64,000 nt of DNA from Variovorax paradoxus (GCF_029919115.1 NZ_CP123990.1:5482501-5546500); one strand, 5' to 3'; positions 38,278 to 49,810 are shown, counted from the first letter of the stretch. Numbers and translations: made by a program. Notes: generated from the sequence alone by a model not told the origin.

Positions 38278-38687
38278 ACCGTCTCCTCGAATGTCTGTTC
38301 ATGAAAGTGCGGCGGGTTCGCCAGCCGCACCGGCCTTCCGGCAGCATCGACCGCCACCATTTCGAATTCACCGTCGAGCACACGGGTGAGCGCATCGGTG
38401 GCCACGTCTTGCACGCTGCCCGCCACGCGCACGGTGAGCGAACTGCGGCCCACGCGCGACACGTGCGTGTCGAGCACCAGCGTGCTCCCCAGCCGCACGG
38501 GCGCATGGAACAGCACCTCGCCGCACCGCGCCATCACCACGTCGCCACGCACGAAGCCGCGGCCGGAAAGAAACGCCGCCTTCGACAACAGCTGCAACGC
38601 TTGCCCACCGAACAGGGTGCCGTAGTGGTTGGTGTGTTCGGGGAACACCACCTCGATCAGCCGGACCGTGCCGCGTGCGCTTTTCAT
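38274..38687 (-). CDS. Acyl-CoA thioesterase (hotdog, YciA/BACH-like)
   Basis: The 137-residue protein carries the hotdog-fold motif [20 protein letters not shown] with the catalytic acid region, and [20 protein letters not shown]. It probably hydrolyses short or medium acyl-CoA. It is the first gene of the propionate operon and overlaps prpC by 4 bp, which suggests a role in limiting propionyl-CoA or recycling CoA (inference). Confidence 0.88.
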   Translation of the reverse strand: MKSARGTVRLIEVVFPEHTNHYGTLFGGQALQLLSKAAFLSGRGFVRGDVVMARCGEVLFHAPVRLGSTLVLDTHVSRVGRSSLTVRVAGSVQDVATDALTRVLDGEFEMVAVDAAGRPVRLANPPHFHEQTFEETV

Positions 38688-38688
38688 A

Positions 38689-38780
38689 TTCGCAATTTAC
38701 GCAAGATCGTGCCCATAATGAAGGACTGAATTGGCGAATGATTGCGAAGACCTTGCATGCAATTTTGCGAATCTTGCGAA
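38689..38780. promoter_or_regulatory. Array of TTGCGAA sites between propionate operon and ScfR-type regulator
   Basis: TTGCGAA occurs at 38742-38748, 38765-38771 and 38774-38780, with an inverted copy TTCGCAA at 38689-38695 and a near copy TTGGCGAA at 38731-38738. RamB/PrpR-type regulators bind TTTGCAAA-like sequences, so these are likely its operators controlling both divergent transcripts. The repeats are seen directly; binding is inferred. Confidence 0.65.
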
Positions 38781-38793
38781 GAACGGATTGACG

Positions 38794-40305
38794 ATGAAGA
38801 AGACCTTCATGGGCGTGCGCCTGCGAAGCCTGCGCGAAGAGCGCGGCCTGAGCCAGTTCGCGCTCGCGCAGCAGCTGGGCCTGTCGCCTAGCTACCTGAA
38901 TCAGATCGAGCAGAACCAGCGCCCGCTCACGGTGCCGGTGCTGTTGCGCCTGCATGCCACGCTGGGTGTCGACATCCAGGCCTTCTCCGAAGACGAAGAG
39001 GCGCGCCTTGTCGCAAGCCTGCGCGAAGCGCTGGCCGACAACCCGGGCGGCGATGCGGTCGCGCTTGCCGAATTGCGCGAAGTGGCCACGCAAATGCCGG
39101 CCGTGGGCCGCGCACTCGTGGCGCTGCACCAGCGCCACCGCGACGCCACCGAACGGCTCGAAGCACTGGCAGCCGAACTGGGCGACGGCCGCGGCGACCT
39201 CGCGCGCATGCCGCAGGCGCGGCCGATGCCCTTCGAAGAGGTGCGCGACTTCTTCTTTGCACACCAGAACCATATCGCGCCGCTCGATGCCGCGGCCGAG
39301 GCCTTCTCCACGCAGTGGCGGCTACGCGAAGGCAACCCGGGCGACCGGCTGGCGCAGCGGCTGCTCGAAGCGCATGGCGTGCAGGTGATTCCGGCGGATG
39401 ACGACGAAGGCGGCGCGCAACGCCGCTACGACCCGGCCACGCGCGTGCTGCGGCTCTCGCGCTACCTGGAGCCAGGCCAGCACGCTTTTCAGCTTGCAAC
39501 GCAGCTCGCGCTCCTTGAAGTGGGCGGCCTGATCGACCAGCTCGTGGCCGATGCGCCTCTCTCCAGCGACACCGCACGCTCTCTCGCGCGCATAGGCCTA
39601 GCCAACTACTTTGCCGCCGCCCTGCTCCTGCCCTACATGATCTTTCTCGAGGCGGCCGAACAGCTTCGCTACGACATCGACCAGCTGGCGAGGCGCTTCG
39701 GCGTGGGCTTCGAGACCATTTGCCACCGCCTGAGTTCACTGCAGCGCCCCGACGCGCGCGGCGTGCCCTTCTTTCTGATTCGCGTCGACCGCGCGGGCAA
39801 CATCTCCAAGCGGCAATCGGCCACGCACTTCCACTTTTCGAAGACCGGGGGCACCTGTCCGCTATGGAATGTGTACGAAGCCTTTGCGCAGCCCGGGCGC
39901 GTGCTCACCCAACTGGCGCGCATGCCTGACGGCCGGGCCTATCTCTGGATTGCGCGCACGGTGTCGCACGGGTTCCGCGGCTACGGCTCGCCCAACAAGA
40001 CTTTTTCCATCGGCCTGGGCTGCGACATCAGCCATGCGACGCGGCTCGTCTACTCCAAGGGCCTGGACCTGCGCGACCCCGACGTGCCGACACCCATCGG
40101 CGCAGGCTGCAAGGTGTGCGAACGGGAAGCCTGCCCGCAGCGCGCCTTTCCGTTCGTCGGCCGCCCGCTCGATGTGGACGAGAACCAGAGCCGCTTCATG
40201 CCCTATGCCGCGGCACCCGACAAATACGGCACCGCACGCGCTGCGGTCAAGAACGCGGCCAGCCGCGCACCATCGTCCGGATCGCCACGGCGCCGCTCGC
40301 CTTGA
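38794..40305 (+). CDS. Short-chain fatty acyl-CoA regulator (ScfR; RamB/PrpR-like)
   Basis: The 503-residue protein starts MKKTFMGVRLRSLREERGLS with an XRE helix-turn-helix (about 8-62: LAQQLGLSPSYLNQIEQNQ), a central DUF955-like region, and a C-terminal domain with conserved cysteines (GAGCKVCEREACPQRAFPF), matching short-chain fatty acyl-CoA regulators such as RamB and mycobacterial PrpR. These sense acyl-CoA or an FeS cluster and activate propionate genes. It is divergent from the thioesterase-prpC-prpD operon. I chose ATG 38794; an in-frame start at 38731 lies within the operator array. Confidence 0.9.
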   Translation: MKKTFMGVRLRSLREERGLSQFALAQQLGLSPSYLNQIEQNQRPLTVPVLLRLHATLGVDIQAFSEDEEARLVASLREALADNPGGDAVALAELREVATQMPAVGRALVALHQRHRDATERLEALAAELGDGRGDLARMPQARPMPFEEVRDFFFAHQNHIAPLDAAAEAFSTQWRLREGNPGDRLAQRLLEAHGVQVIPADDDEGGAQRRYDPATRVLRLSRYLEPGQHAFQLATQLALLEVGGLIDQLVADAPLSSDTARSLARIGLANYFAAALLLPYMIFLEAAEQLRYDIDQLARRFGVGFETICHRLSSLQRPDARGVPFFLIRVDRAGNISKRQSATHFHFSKTGGTCPLWNVYEAFAQPGRVLTQLARMPDGRAYLWIARTVSHGFRGYGSPNKTFSIGLGCDISHATRLVYSKGLDLRDPDVPTPIGAGCKVCEREACPQRAFPFVGRPLDVDENQSRFMPYAAAPDKYGTARAAVKNAASRAPSSGSPRRRSP

Positions 40306-41107
40306 CCTCGGCGCGGTAGCTGCCCACCAGCGCTTCGCGCTCGGCCGCGGCCTGCGGGTCGTTGCGCCAGGCGAGCAAGGCGGCCACATCCGCATCGGGC
40401 AATGCCGCGAGCAGCGCCTGCGTCACCTGCTTTTCGAGTTCGCGCGCCACAGTCAACAGATTGCGTGGACGCGGCGACGTAACGCCGCGCGACCACAATG
40501 TGTCCACCGCCATGTCGAGCGTGCGGTCGGGCAGCGATGTGAACTGGCCGGCATTCCCCCGGGCCAGCTGCTTGACGACGGAACTCAGCAGCAGCTGGCT
40601 CGAAAAATCGACCTCTCGCATGTCGGCCGCGGCCATGCGCTCGAGAAGCTCGGTGCGCGCGGGATCGGCCGGCTTCGCGCGCTCGCGGTTGAAAAACTCG
40701 AACTTGGCCGCCTGGTCCTTCGCGGCGTAGTCGGCACGCAGCTGCGCGAAGCGGGTCACCGCCGCCACTACCTGCGGGCTTGGCGCAGCTGCACCCTTGC
40801 CGGCAGCCGCGACCTCCTGCTGGATGGCGGCGACGGATGCCGCCACATCGAAAGAGCGCGCAGCAGCCGCGTCCAGCGCCTTGAGTGCGTGGTCGGCAAT
40901 GGCTTGGTCGGCGGGCTCCAGCAACTCGCGTGCATCGCGCGCCACGGCGCCCGGCGCATAGGCCGCTTGGTAGCGGGCCTGCACGCCTTCGAATTGCAGC
41001 AGGGCCTGGGCGCGATCTTGCGCTCGACCCATTGCCGGGACCAGCAGCAACAGGAAAAGAAAAGGCGCGAAGAAGAAACGTCTGGCAACGATTGGAAGAG
41101 CGGTCAT
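40247..41107 (-). CDS. Secreted protein of unknown function
   Basis: The 286-residue protein has a signal peptide ([20 protein letters not shown]; cleavage near GRAQDR) and a mature all-helical, alanine-rich region. Blocks that look conserved are [29 protein letters not shown] and [21 protein letters not shown] do not recognise it. Its 3' end overlaps the end of the ScfR regulator gene by 59 bp on the opposite strand. A longer start at 41131 is possible. Confidence 0.7.
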   Translation of the reverse strand: MTALPIVARRFFFAPFLFLLLLVPAMGRAQDRAQALLQFEGVQARYQAAYAPGAVARDARELLEPADQAIADHALKALDAAAARSFDVAASVAAIQQEVAAAGKGAAAPSPQVVAAVTRFAQLRADYAAKDQAAKFEFFNRERAKPADPARTELLERMAAADMREVDFSSQLLLSSVVKQLARGNAGQFTSLPDRTLDMAVDTLWSRGVTSPRPRNLLTVARELEKQVTQALLAALPDADVAALLAWRNDPQAAAEREALVGSYRAEVKASGAVAIRTMVRGWPRS

Positions 41108-41164
41108 GACGCCATTATTGGCGCTTGCCACGGCCGCCCCCTTCTCTCTCGTGCGCTCGCTTCT

Positions 41165-43519
41165 TCAGGCAGCGGCCAATTCCTCGCGCAGCAGCTTCGC
41201 AGCCGTCACCATGTTCGACAGCGCGGCTTCAGTCTCGGGCCAGCCGCGGGTCTTCAGGCCGCAGTCGGGGTTGATCCAGAGGTTCTCCAGCGGCACCACG
41301 CCCGCGGCCTTGCGCATCAGGCGCACGATCTCGTCGACCGAAGGCACACGCGGCGAATGGATGTCGTACACGCCGGGGCCAATCTCGTTCGGGTAGCGGA
41401 AGCCGCCCGCACTGTTCTCGCCACCGAAGCCCCGCAGCAGTTCCATGTCCGAACGGCTGGTCTCGATGGTGATCACGTCCGCATCCATGGCGGCAATCTC
41501 GGGCAGGATGTCGTTGAACTCCGAATAGCACATGTGGGTGTGGATCTGCGTCTCGTCGCGCACGCCCGAGGCGCTGATGCGAAATGCGCGCGTGGCCGAC
41601 TTCAGGTAAGCCGGCCAGCTCGCACGGCGCAGCGGCAAGCCCTCGCGGATCGCGGGCTCGTCGATCTGGATGATGCCGAGGCCCGCGCCCTCCAGGTCGA
41701 CCACCTCGTCGCGGATCGCCCAGGCAATCTGCTCGCAAGTGGTGGCGCGCGGCTGGTCGTCGCGCACGAACGACCATTGCAGGATGGTGACCGGGCCCGT
41801 CAGCATGCCCTTCATCGGCAGTTGCGTGAGGCTCTGCGCATAGGCGGTCCACTCGACCGTCATCGGCGCCGGGCGTGCCACGTCGCCGAAGATGACCGGC
41901 GGCTTCACGCAGCGCGATCCATACGACTGCACCCAGCCGTTGGCGGTAAACGCAAAGCCGTCGAGCTGCTCGCCGAAGTACTCGACCATGTCGTTGCGCT
42001 CGGCCTCGCCGTGCACCAGCACGTCGATGCCCAGTGCCTCCTGCTTTCGCACGGCCAGCGCGATCTCGGCGCGCATCTTCTCGCGGTAGCCTGCCGCATC
42101 GAGTTCGCCCCGCTTGAATGCGGCGCGCGCGGCGCGGATCTCCGAGGTCTGGGGGAACGAGCCGATGGTGGTGGTCGGCAGCGCGGGCAACGCAAAGCGC
42201 GCACGCTGCACCGACTGGCGCCTGGTGAAGGTTGAGGTGCGCTGGTCGTCGCCAGCCACGCTGCGCGCCAGCCGCAGCGCCACATCGGCCCGGTGCACGC
42301 GTGAGCTGCCGCGCCGCGCGGCCACTGCGGTACGCGCGGTCTTGAGCTCTTCAGCGACGGAGCCTTCGCGGCCGTCGAGCACGGCACGCAGCACGCGAAG
42401 TTCGTCGAGCTTTTCGACCGCAAACGCGAGCCACGACTTGAGCTCCGCATCGAGCTTGTTTTCCGCCGCCAGGCTGAACGGCACATGCAGCAGCGAGCAC
42501 GAAGGCGCAATCCACAGTTCGCCCCGGTTCTTGTCGACCACCGGGCGCAGCGTGGCAAGCGCGGCATCGGGATCGGTGCGCCAGATGTTGCGCCCGTCGA
42601 CGATGCCGACAGACAGCACCTTGTGAGCCGGGAGCCAGTCGGCGACGCCGGTCAGCTCCTGCGGGGAGCGCACAGCGTCCACATGCAGGCCCGCCACCGG
42701 CAATTGGCAGGCAAGGCGCAGGTTGTCCGAAAGCGGCGAAAAGTAGGTGGCCAACAGCAGCTTGGGCGCGCTGCGGGCCAGTTGCCAGTAGGTACGCTCG
42801 AAGGCATTGCGCCAGGCATCGGGCAGGTCCAGGCCCAGGATGGGCTCGTCGATCTGCACCCACTCCACGCCCTGCTGCTTCAGGCGATTGAGCACCTGCT
42901 CGTAAACGGGCAGCAATGCATCGAGCAGCGAAAAGCGGTCGAAGCCCGCCTCTTTCTCCTTGCCGAGGTACAGAAAGCTCAGCGGACCGAGCAGCACGGC
43001 CTTGACCGCATGCCCCGCTTGCTGTGCCTGCGCCACTTCGTCGAACAGACGCGCCGACGCCAGCCTGAACTGGGTGGCCGCGGTGAACTCGGGCACGAGG
43101 TAGTGGTAGTTGGTGTCGAACCACTTGGTCATCTCCAAGGCGAAGGTGCCCGCCGTACCTTCGCAGCCTTGGCCGCAGGCCGCATCGTGCACATGGCCGG
43201 CGTCGTCTTCCACGCCGCGCGCCATCTTGAAGTAGCGCGAGAGTTCGGCTTCATCGCCCTTGAAGCCGAAGCGCGCCGGCTCGCAACCGAGTAGCTGGAT
43301 GTGATTGGCCACATGGTCGTAGTAGGCAAAGTCCCCGACGGTCACGTAGTCGAGCCCCGCGTCGTGCTGGGCCTGCCAATGGCGCTCACGCAGCTGTTCG
43401 CCAACGACCTCGAGCGCGGCGCGGTCGATTTCGCCGCGCCAGTGCTTTTCGAGTGCGAACTTCAGTTCCCGGTTGGCGCCCATGCGCGGAAAGCCGAGGG
43501 TGTGGGTACGGGTGGTCAT
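41165..43519 (-). CDS. metE: Cobalamin-independent methionine synthase MetE
   Basis: The 784-residue protein starts [20 protein letters not shown], with the MetE double-barrel layout. Zinc ligands are visible in [10 protein letters not shown] (His and Cys) and [10 protein letters not shown] (Cys). It transfers a methyl group from 5-methyltetrahydrofolate (triglutamate) to homocysteine without B12. Divergent from metR across a 102-bp gap, as in many proteobacteria. The gap is too short for a cobalamin riboswitch, so control is probably by MetR. Confidence 0.96.
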   Translation of the reverse strand: MTTRTHTLGFPRMGANRELKFALEKHWRGEIDRAALEVVGEQLRERHWQAQHDAGLDYVTVGDFAYYDHVANHIQLLGCEPARFGFKGDEAELSRYFKMARGVEDDAGHVHDAACGQGCEGTAGTFALEMTKWFDTNYHYLVPEFTAATQFRLASARLFDEVAQAQQAGHAVKAVLLGPLSFLYLGKEKEAGFDRFSLLDALLPVYEQVLNRLKQQGVEWVQIDEPILGLDLPDAWRNAFERTYWQLARSAPKLLLATYFSPLSDNLRLACQLPVAGLHVDAVRSPQELTGVADWLPAHKVLSVGIVDGRNIWRTDPDAALATLRPVVDKNRGELWIAPSCSLLHVPFSLAAENKLDAELKSWLAFAVEKLDELRVLRAVLDGREGSVAEELKTARTAVAARRGSSRVHRADVALRLARSVAGDDQRTSTFTRRQSVQRARFALPALPTTTIGSFPQTSEIRAARAAFKRGELDAAGYREKMRAEIALAVRKQEALGIDVLVHGEAERNDMVEYFGEQLDGFAFTANGWVQSYGSRCVKPPVIFGDVARPAPMTVEWTAYAQSLTQLPMKGMLTGPVTILQWSFVRDDQPRATTCEQIAWAIRDEVVDLEGAGLGIIQIDEPAIREGLPLRRASWPAYLKSATRAFRISASGVRDETQIHTHMCYSEFNDILPEIAAMDADVITIETSRSDMELLRGFGGENSAGGFRYPNEIGPGVYDIHSPRVPSVDEIVRLMRKAAGVVPLENLWINPDCGLKTRGWPETEAALSNMVTAAKLLREELAAA

Positions 43520-43609
43520 TTGCAGGTGTTCCGGTCGCTGGATCTTGAGAATCCGCAATGGTCGGGCTTTGGGGCATATGATTCAAACGAAACGTTTTGC
43601 CCTTTCACT

Positions 43610-43622
43610 TGAAATCCATTCA
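43610..43622. promoter_or_regulatory. Putative MetR operator
   Basis: TGAA-N5-TTCA exactly matches the known MetR consensus and overlaps the first base of the metR start codon. It could mediate autoregulation; the site activating metE may lie elsewhere in the gap. Confidence 0.6.
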
Positions 43623-44548
43623 TGTTGCAGTCCATCCTGGAAATACGGCACCTGCGCACGCTGGTTGCGCTGCGCGACACCGGCAGCCTGGTGCGCGCGG
43701 CGCAGTTGCTCAACCTCACGCAGTCGGCGCTGTCGCACCAGATCAAGCTGCTCGAAGACCGCTACGGCGCGCAGCTGTTCGAGCGCAAGTCGGTGCCGCC
43801 GCAGTTCAGCACCACCGGGCTGCGGCTGCTGCAGCTGGCCGACACCGCGCTGCCGCTGGTCGAAGAAGCGGAGCGCGACGTGGCGCGGCTTGCGCTGGGG
43901 CGCAGCGGGCAGCTGCGCATCGTGGTCGAGTGCCACACCTGCTTCGACTGGCTGATGCCCGCGATGGACGCATTTCGCCAGCGCTGGCCCGAGATCGAGC
44001 TCGACATCGTCTCGGGCTTTCACCCCGACCCGATCGCGCTGGTCATGCAGAACCGCGCCGAGGTGGCAATCGTCTCCGAGCAAGACCCGGACGAAACGGT
44101 GGACTACCACGCGCTGTTCCGCTTCGAGATCGTTGCGTTGCTGGCCAACGACCACGCGCTCACGGCCAAGCCGCATCTCACCGCGCGCCACTTTGCCGAC
44201 CAGACGCTCATCACCTACCCCGTGCCGGACGAAATGCTCGACATCGTGCGGCAGGTGCTGGCCCCTGCCGGCGTGGAGCCCGCGCACCGGCGCACGACCG
44301 AGCTCACGGTGGCAATGCTGCAGCTGGTGGCCAGCGGCCGGGGCGTTGCAACGCTGCCGCTTTGGGCGGTACAGAACTACCTTGACCGCGGCTATGTCAC
44401 GGCGCGGCGCGTGGGCGCCAGGGGCCTCACGGGCCGGCTGTACATGGCCTGCACGCAAGGCACCTCGGCCCAGCCATGGCTGGCGGACTTTGTGCGCATC
44501 ACGCGCGAAAGCTGTTTCAAGAGCCTGCCCGGGATCGAGCTGCTTTGA
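43622..44548 (+). CDS. metR: LysR-family activator MetR
   Basis: The 308-residue protein begins MLQSILEIRHLRTLVALRDT with a LysR helix-turn-helix (AAQLLNLTQSALSHQIKLLE) close to E. coli MetR, and an effector domain with AGVEPAHRRTTEL. MetR uses homocysteine as coactivator of metE. Its placement divergent from metE and the consensus site at its start codon support the name. Confidence 0.9.
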   Translation: MLQSILEIRHLRTLVALRDTGSLVRAAQLLNLTQSALSHQIKLLEDRYGAQLFERKSVPPQFSTTGLRLLQLADTALPLVEEAERDVARLALGRSGQLRIVVECHTCFDWLMPAMDAFRQRWPEIELDIVSGFHPDPIALVMQNRAEVAIVSEQDPDETVDYHALFRFEIVALLANDHALTAKPHLTARHFADQTLITYPVPDEMLDIVRQVLAPAGVEPAHRRTTELTVAMLQLVASGRGVATLPLWAVQNYLDRGYVTARRVGARGLTGRLYMACTQGTSAQPWLADFVRITRESCFKSLPGIELL

Positions 44549-44599
44549 GCACGGGCACGAGCCGCTTTGCTGCGGCCGTGCACGCCGCCTGAAAAAAGG

Positions 44600-45496
44600 C
44601 TACGAAGCCTTCTGCACCAGCTTCAGCACGCTCGAAAAATCGAGCGCGCCGTGGCCCGCGAGGCTGTGCGCCGCATACAGGCTGCGTGCCAGCCCGCCGA
44701 GTGGCGTGGCGGCGCGAACGGCGGTGGCGTTTTCTTGCGCCAGGCCCAGGTCTTTCAGCATCAGGTCGGTGCCGAAGCCGCCCGCGTAGTTCTTCGATGC
44801 GGGCGCTGTTTCCATCACGCCCGGCATGGGGTTGTATTTTTCGAGCGCCCAGTTGCCGCCGGAACTGCGGCGCATGATTTCGGACAGCACCTTCGGGTCG
44901 AGCCCGTTGGCAACACCCAGCGCCAGTGCCTCGGAGGTGCCGATCATCAAGATGCCGAGCAGCATGTTGTTGCAGATCTTCGCGGTCTGGCCCGCGCCTG
45001 CAGCGCCGGCATGAAAGATGTTGGCACCCATCTTCTCGAGCACAGGGCGTGCGCGCTCCAGGTCTTTCGCTTCCCCGCCGACCATGAAGGTGAGCGTGGC
45101 GGCAATGGCGCCGCCGGTGCCGCCGGAAACCGGCGCATCGATCATGGCAATGCCCTTGGCAGCGGCCGCCTCGGCCACCTTGCGCGAGGTGGCGGCCGCG
45201 ATGGTGCTGCTGTCGATGACGAGCGTGCCGGCCGCAATGCCCTCGAGCAGGCCGGGCTTGCCGGCGCCGCCGAGGAACAGTCCCTCCACATGCGCGCTGG
45301 CCGGCAACATGCTGATCACCACCTCGGCACCGGCGACCGAATCTGCCGCCGAAGAGGCGAGGCCCAGGCCTTCGGCTGCGTACTTCTTGCAAGCCTCGGC
45401 CGACAGGTCGAAGGCCTTGACCTCGTGGCCCGCCTTCTTCAGGTTCATGGCCATGGGGCCGCCCATGTTGCCGAGGCCGATGAATGCGATCTTCAT
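44600..45496 (-). CDS. mmsB: 3-hydroxyisobutyrate dehydrogenase MmsB
   Basis: The 298-residue NAD enzyme has the N-terminal Rossmann motif FIGLGNMGGPMAMNL, the substrate motif DAPVSGGTGGA and the catalytic lysine region GQTAKICNNML. It oxidises 3-hydroxyisobutyrate to methylmalonate semialdehyde, the penultimate step of valine catabolism, feeding MmsA in the same operon. It is the last gene, 36 bp after the HIBCH gene. Confidence 0.93.
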   Translation of the reverse strand: MKIAFIGLGNMGGPMAMNLKKAGHEVKAFDLSAEACKKYAAEGLGLASSAADSVAGAEVVISMLPASAHVEGLFLGGAGKPGLLEGIAAGTLVIDSSTIAAATSRKVAEAAAAKGIAMIDAPVSGGTGGAIAATLTFMVGGEAKDLERARPVLEKMGANIFHAGAAGAGQTAKICNNMLLGILMIGTSEALALGVANGLDPKVLSEIMRRSSGGNWALEKYNPMPGVMETAPASKNYAGGFGTDLMLKDLGLAQENATAVRAATPLGGLARSLYAAHSLAGHGALDFSSVLKLVQKAS

Positions 45497-45532
45497 TTTT
45501 GTCTCCGTTGTCGTTGTACTTGCAGAAGAAAA

Positions 45533-46648
45533 TCAGACCAGCGCAGCCAGCTCGGCCGGCATTTCGCCGCGCGGGCGCAGGTGGTCTTCGATGAATGCGG
45601 GCGAGATCTCTTCGATGGTGGCGGGGTTCCAGCGCGGGTTGCGGTCCTTGTCGATCAGCACCGCGCGAATGCCTTCGGCAAAGTCCTTGTGCGCGCAAAA
45701 ACCCAGCGAAGCCCAGTACTCGAGCCGGAAAACCTCGGCCAGCGACATGCGGTGCACGCGCTGCCACAGCTCGAAGCTCAGCGCGGCCGAACTGGGCGCG
45801 CCCTTCATGAAGGTCTTGGATGCAGACTGCAACCACGCATCGTCGCTTTGCAGGTTGCGCAGGCGGTTTGCAATGTCGAGAAGGTCGTCCCCGGCCATCA
45901 GGGCGTTGATGGTGTCGTAGTGCTCGCGCACCTTGGATGGCGGCGTCTGCGCGCCCTCGCCCGCCCGCGCGAGGATTCGCGAAAGCTCGGCGCGGTCGGC
46001 CTTCTGATCGCCGTGCCAGCGCGTTGCGGCAATGGCCTCGAGCACCTGGTCCTTGTGCTCATGCGGCACCAGAACGTCGGCCAGCCCGCAGAAGATGGCA
46101 TCGGCCGCATTGAGGTTGGCGGCCGTGAGCGCCAGGAACAGGCCCGTGCGGCCCGGCGTGCGGCGCAGGAACCAGCTGCCGCCCACGTCGGGGTACAGGC
46201 CGATGCTGATCTCGGGCATGGCAATGCGGCTCTGCGCCGTGACCACGCGGTGCGAGCAGCCCGACATGAGCCCCACGCCGCCGCCCATCACGATGCCGTG
46301 GCCCCAGCAGAGAAACGGCTTGGGAAAGGTGTGGATCAGGTAGTCGAGTTCGTACTCCTCGCGGAAGAAGTCTTCGGCGTAGGTGTTGCGCGCGGGGCCG
46401 CATTCGAGCAGCGTCTGGTACAGCTGGCGCAGGTCGCCGCCGGCGCAGAAGGCCTTCTCGCCGGCGGCTTGCAGCAGCACGCCGACGATGCCGTCGTCGG
46501 CCGCCCATTCGCGCAGCTTGGGCGTGAGCAGGCGCACCATGTCCACCGACAGCGCGTTGAGCGAGGCCGGTGCGTTGAGCGTGGCGGTGGCAAAGCGCTT
46601 GCCGCCAGCGGTCTTGATTTCGTCGAAGAGAACTACGGAGTCGGTCAT
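45533..46648 (-). CDS. 3-hydroxyisobutyryl-CoA hydrolase (HIBCH-like)
   Basis: From ATG 46648 the protein has 371 residues, with the crotonase fold. Typical HIBCH segments are TLNAPASLNALSVDMV, FCAGGDLRQLYQ, GIVMGGGVGLMSGC and PEISIGLYPDVGG, followed by a longer C-terminal half than in enoyl-CoA hydratases. It hydrolyses 3-hydroxyisobutyryl-CoA to the free acid for MmsB. An in-frame extension to 46717 overlaps the acyl-CoA dehydrogenase gene. Confidence 0.88.
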   Translation of the reverse strand: MTDSVVLFDEIKTAGGKRFATATLNAPASLNALSVDMVRLLTPKLREWAADDGIVGVLLQAAGEKAFCAGGDLRQLYQTLLECGPARNTYAEDFFREEYELDYLIHTFPKPFLCWGHGIVMGGGVGLMSGCSHRVVTAQSRIAMPEISIGLYPDVGGSWFLRRTPGRTGLFLALTAANLNAADAIFCGLADVLVPHEHKDQVLEAIAATRWHGDQKADRAELSRILARAGEGAQTPPSKVREHYDTINALMAGDDLLDIANRLRNLQSDDAWLQSASKTFMKGAPSSAALSFELWQRVHRMSLAEVFRLEYWASLGFCAHKDFAEGIRAVLIDKDRNPRWNPATIEEISPAFIEDHLRPRGEMPAELAALV

Positions 46649-46676
46649 TGTCTTGAGAGGTTCTGGATGCGGGGCG

Positions 46677-47831
46677 TCAGCGGATATCGCTGTCCCCTTC
46701 CAGCAATTTTCGCGCAACGATCACGCGCATGATCTCGTTGGTGCCTTCGAGAATCTGGTGCACGCGGGTATCGCGCACCAGCCGCTCGAGCGGAAACTCG
46801 CTCAGGTAGCCATAGCCGCCATGCAGCTGCAGCGCGTCGTTGCAGACATTGAAGCCCGCATCGGTTGCAAAGCGCTTGGCCATCGCGCAATAAGTGCTGG
46901 CATCTGCATGGCCCGCGTCGAGCTTGCTTGCGGCAAGCCGCACCATCTGCCGCGCTGCCACCAGCTCCGTCGCCATGTCGGCCAGCTTGAACTGCAGGGC
47001 CTGGAAGCTCGATATCGGCTTGCCGAACTGCTGGCGTTCATGAAGATAGCGGCGCGCCGCATCGAGCGCGCCCTGCGCCGCGCCCACCGAACAGGTCGCG
47101 ATGTTGATACGCCCGCCGTCCAGTCCCTTCATGGCGATGCGAAAGCCCTCGCCTTCCTTGCCCAGCAGGTTCTCGGCGGGAATGCGCACGTTGTCGAAGT
47201 TGATGGTGCGCGTGGGCTGGCTGTTCCAGCCCATCTTGTGCTCCTTCTTGCCGTAGCTCACGCCCGGCGCATCGGCCGGCACCGCGAAGGCCGAGATACC
47301 ACCCGCACCGCCGCCGCCCGTGCGCGCCATGAGCACCAGCACGTCGGTCGCGCCCGCACCGGAGATGAAGGCCTTGCCGCCGTTGATGAGGTATTCGGTG
47401 CCCTGCAGTTCGGCGCGCGTCTTGAGCGAGCCCGCGTCCGACCCGGCGCCCGGCTCGGTGAGGCAATAGGAAGCGAGCTTGCGCCCGCTCGTCAAGTCTT
47501 CGCCCCACTGCTTCGCGACCGAATCGGTCGCCCAGGTGCCGAGCATCCATGTCGCCATGTTGTGGATGGTGATGAAGGCCGTGGTCGAGGGGTCGACCGC
47601 GGCCATCTCCTCGAACACCAACGCCGAATCAAGCCGCGGCAGGCCGAGGCCGCCGATGCGCTCGGGCGCGTAAAGCCCGCAGAAGCCCAGCTCGCCGGCC
47701 TTGGCGATGGCCTCCTTCGGGAAGATGGCCTCCGCGTCCCACTGCGCGGCATGCGGCGCGAACTCGGCCTGTGCAAAATCGCGCGCGCTCTGCGCAAAGG
47801 CGTTCTGCTCTTCGGACAATTCGAAGTTCAT
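46677..47831 (-). CDS. Acyl-CoA dehydrogenase, probably isobutyryl-CoA dehydrogenase
   Basis: The 384-residue FAD enzyme contains LTEPGAGSDAGSLKT and the C-terminal LHGGYGYLSEFPLER, RDTRVHQILEGTNEIMR, in which the glutamate of EGTNE is the usual catalytic base. The operon of valine-degradation genes suggests isobutyryl-CoA as substrate, forming methacrylyl-CoA. Overlaps the LprI-like gene by 4 bases. Confidence 0.9.
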   Translation of the reverse strand: MNFELSEEQNAFAQSARDFAQAEFAPHAAQWDAEAIFPKEAIAKAGELGFCGLYAPERIGGLGLPRLDSALVFEEMAAVDPSTTAFITIHNMATWMLGTWATDSVAKQWGEDLTSGRKLASYCLTEPGAGSDAGSLKTRAELQGTEYLINGGKAFISGAGATDVLVLMARTGGGGAGGISAFAVPADAPGVSYGKKEHKMGWNSQPTRTINFDNVRIPAENLLGKEGEGFRIAMKGLDGGRINIATCSVGAAQGALDAARRYLHERQQFGKPISSFQALQFKLADMATELVAARQMVRLAASKLDAGHADASTYCAMAKRFATDAGFNVCNDALQLHGGYGYLSEFPLERLVRDTRVHQILEGTNEIMRVIVARKLLEGDSDIR

Positions 47832-48222
47832 TGTTCGCGGTCCTTCCAGCGATCCAGTTCGGCGGTCCGTTTCAGGGTCGATTTCTCCAGACATGAGTTG
47901 AACACCAGCGGCCAGATGGAGCCGCCTTCGTTCGCTTTCGAGGCGCGTTTGCAGGCGGGGTCACGGCCCTTGAGCCAGGTGCGCTGCTCGGTGCGCAACG
48001 CGACGCGCATCTGCGGCGAGAGCGTCTTCATCACCTCGCCGTAGCGGATGTTGAGTGCGGCATCGGCCGCACGAAAATCGCGCGCAGCGCAGGCGTTCAG
48101 CTGCTGCTGGTTGCCGTCGGGATTGCAGTCGTCCGGACCGGCATCGGCGGCCGCCCGCGCGGCGCCCGCAAGCAAGGCGAGCGCCGCCGCCGCACCCCAG
48201 ACCGCGAGGCGAAGGCCGCGCC

Positions 48223-48226
<4 letters not shown>
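47828..48226 (-). CDS. LprI/DUF1311-like secreted protein inside the valine operon
   Basis: The 132-residue protein has a signal peptide ([20 protein letters not shown], cleavage near AARAAAD) and a mature part with cysteines and the DUF1311/lysozyme-inhibitor LprI pattern: [28 protein letters not shown], and [16 protein letters not shown]. It is oddly placed: 4-bp overlaps with mmsA upstream and the acyl-CoA dehydrogenase downstream mean it is translated as part of a catabolic operon. Function in valine breakdown is not obvious. Confidence 0.85.
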
Positions 48227-49746
<1,520 letters not shown>

Positions 49747-49810
49747 GGGTTTTGTCTCCTGTGAATACGGGGCCTGCGCGGCAGGTTCAAGCCGCATCGT
49801 AGCTTTGCAG

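Noticed and set aside
39869..42235. A 788-codon open frame on the plus strand
   Set aside because: It spans the ScfR 3' end, the secreted unknown protein and part of MetE in the wrong frame; no coherent domain.
43520..43621. Cobalamin riboswitch upstream of metE
   Set aside because: The whole gap to metR is 102 bp, too short for a B12 riboswitch, and no B12-box-like sequence was seen.
44567..46732. A 721-codon open frame on the plus strand
   Set aside because: Shadow of mmsB and HIBCH on the minus strand, both well supported.
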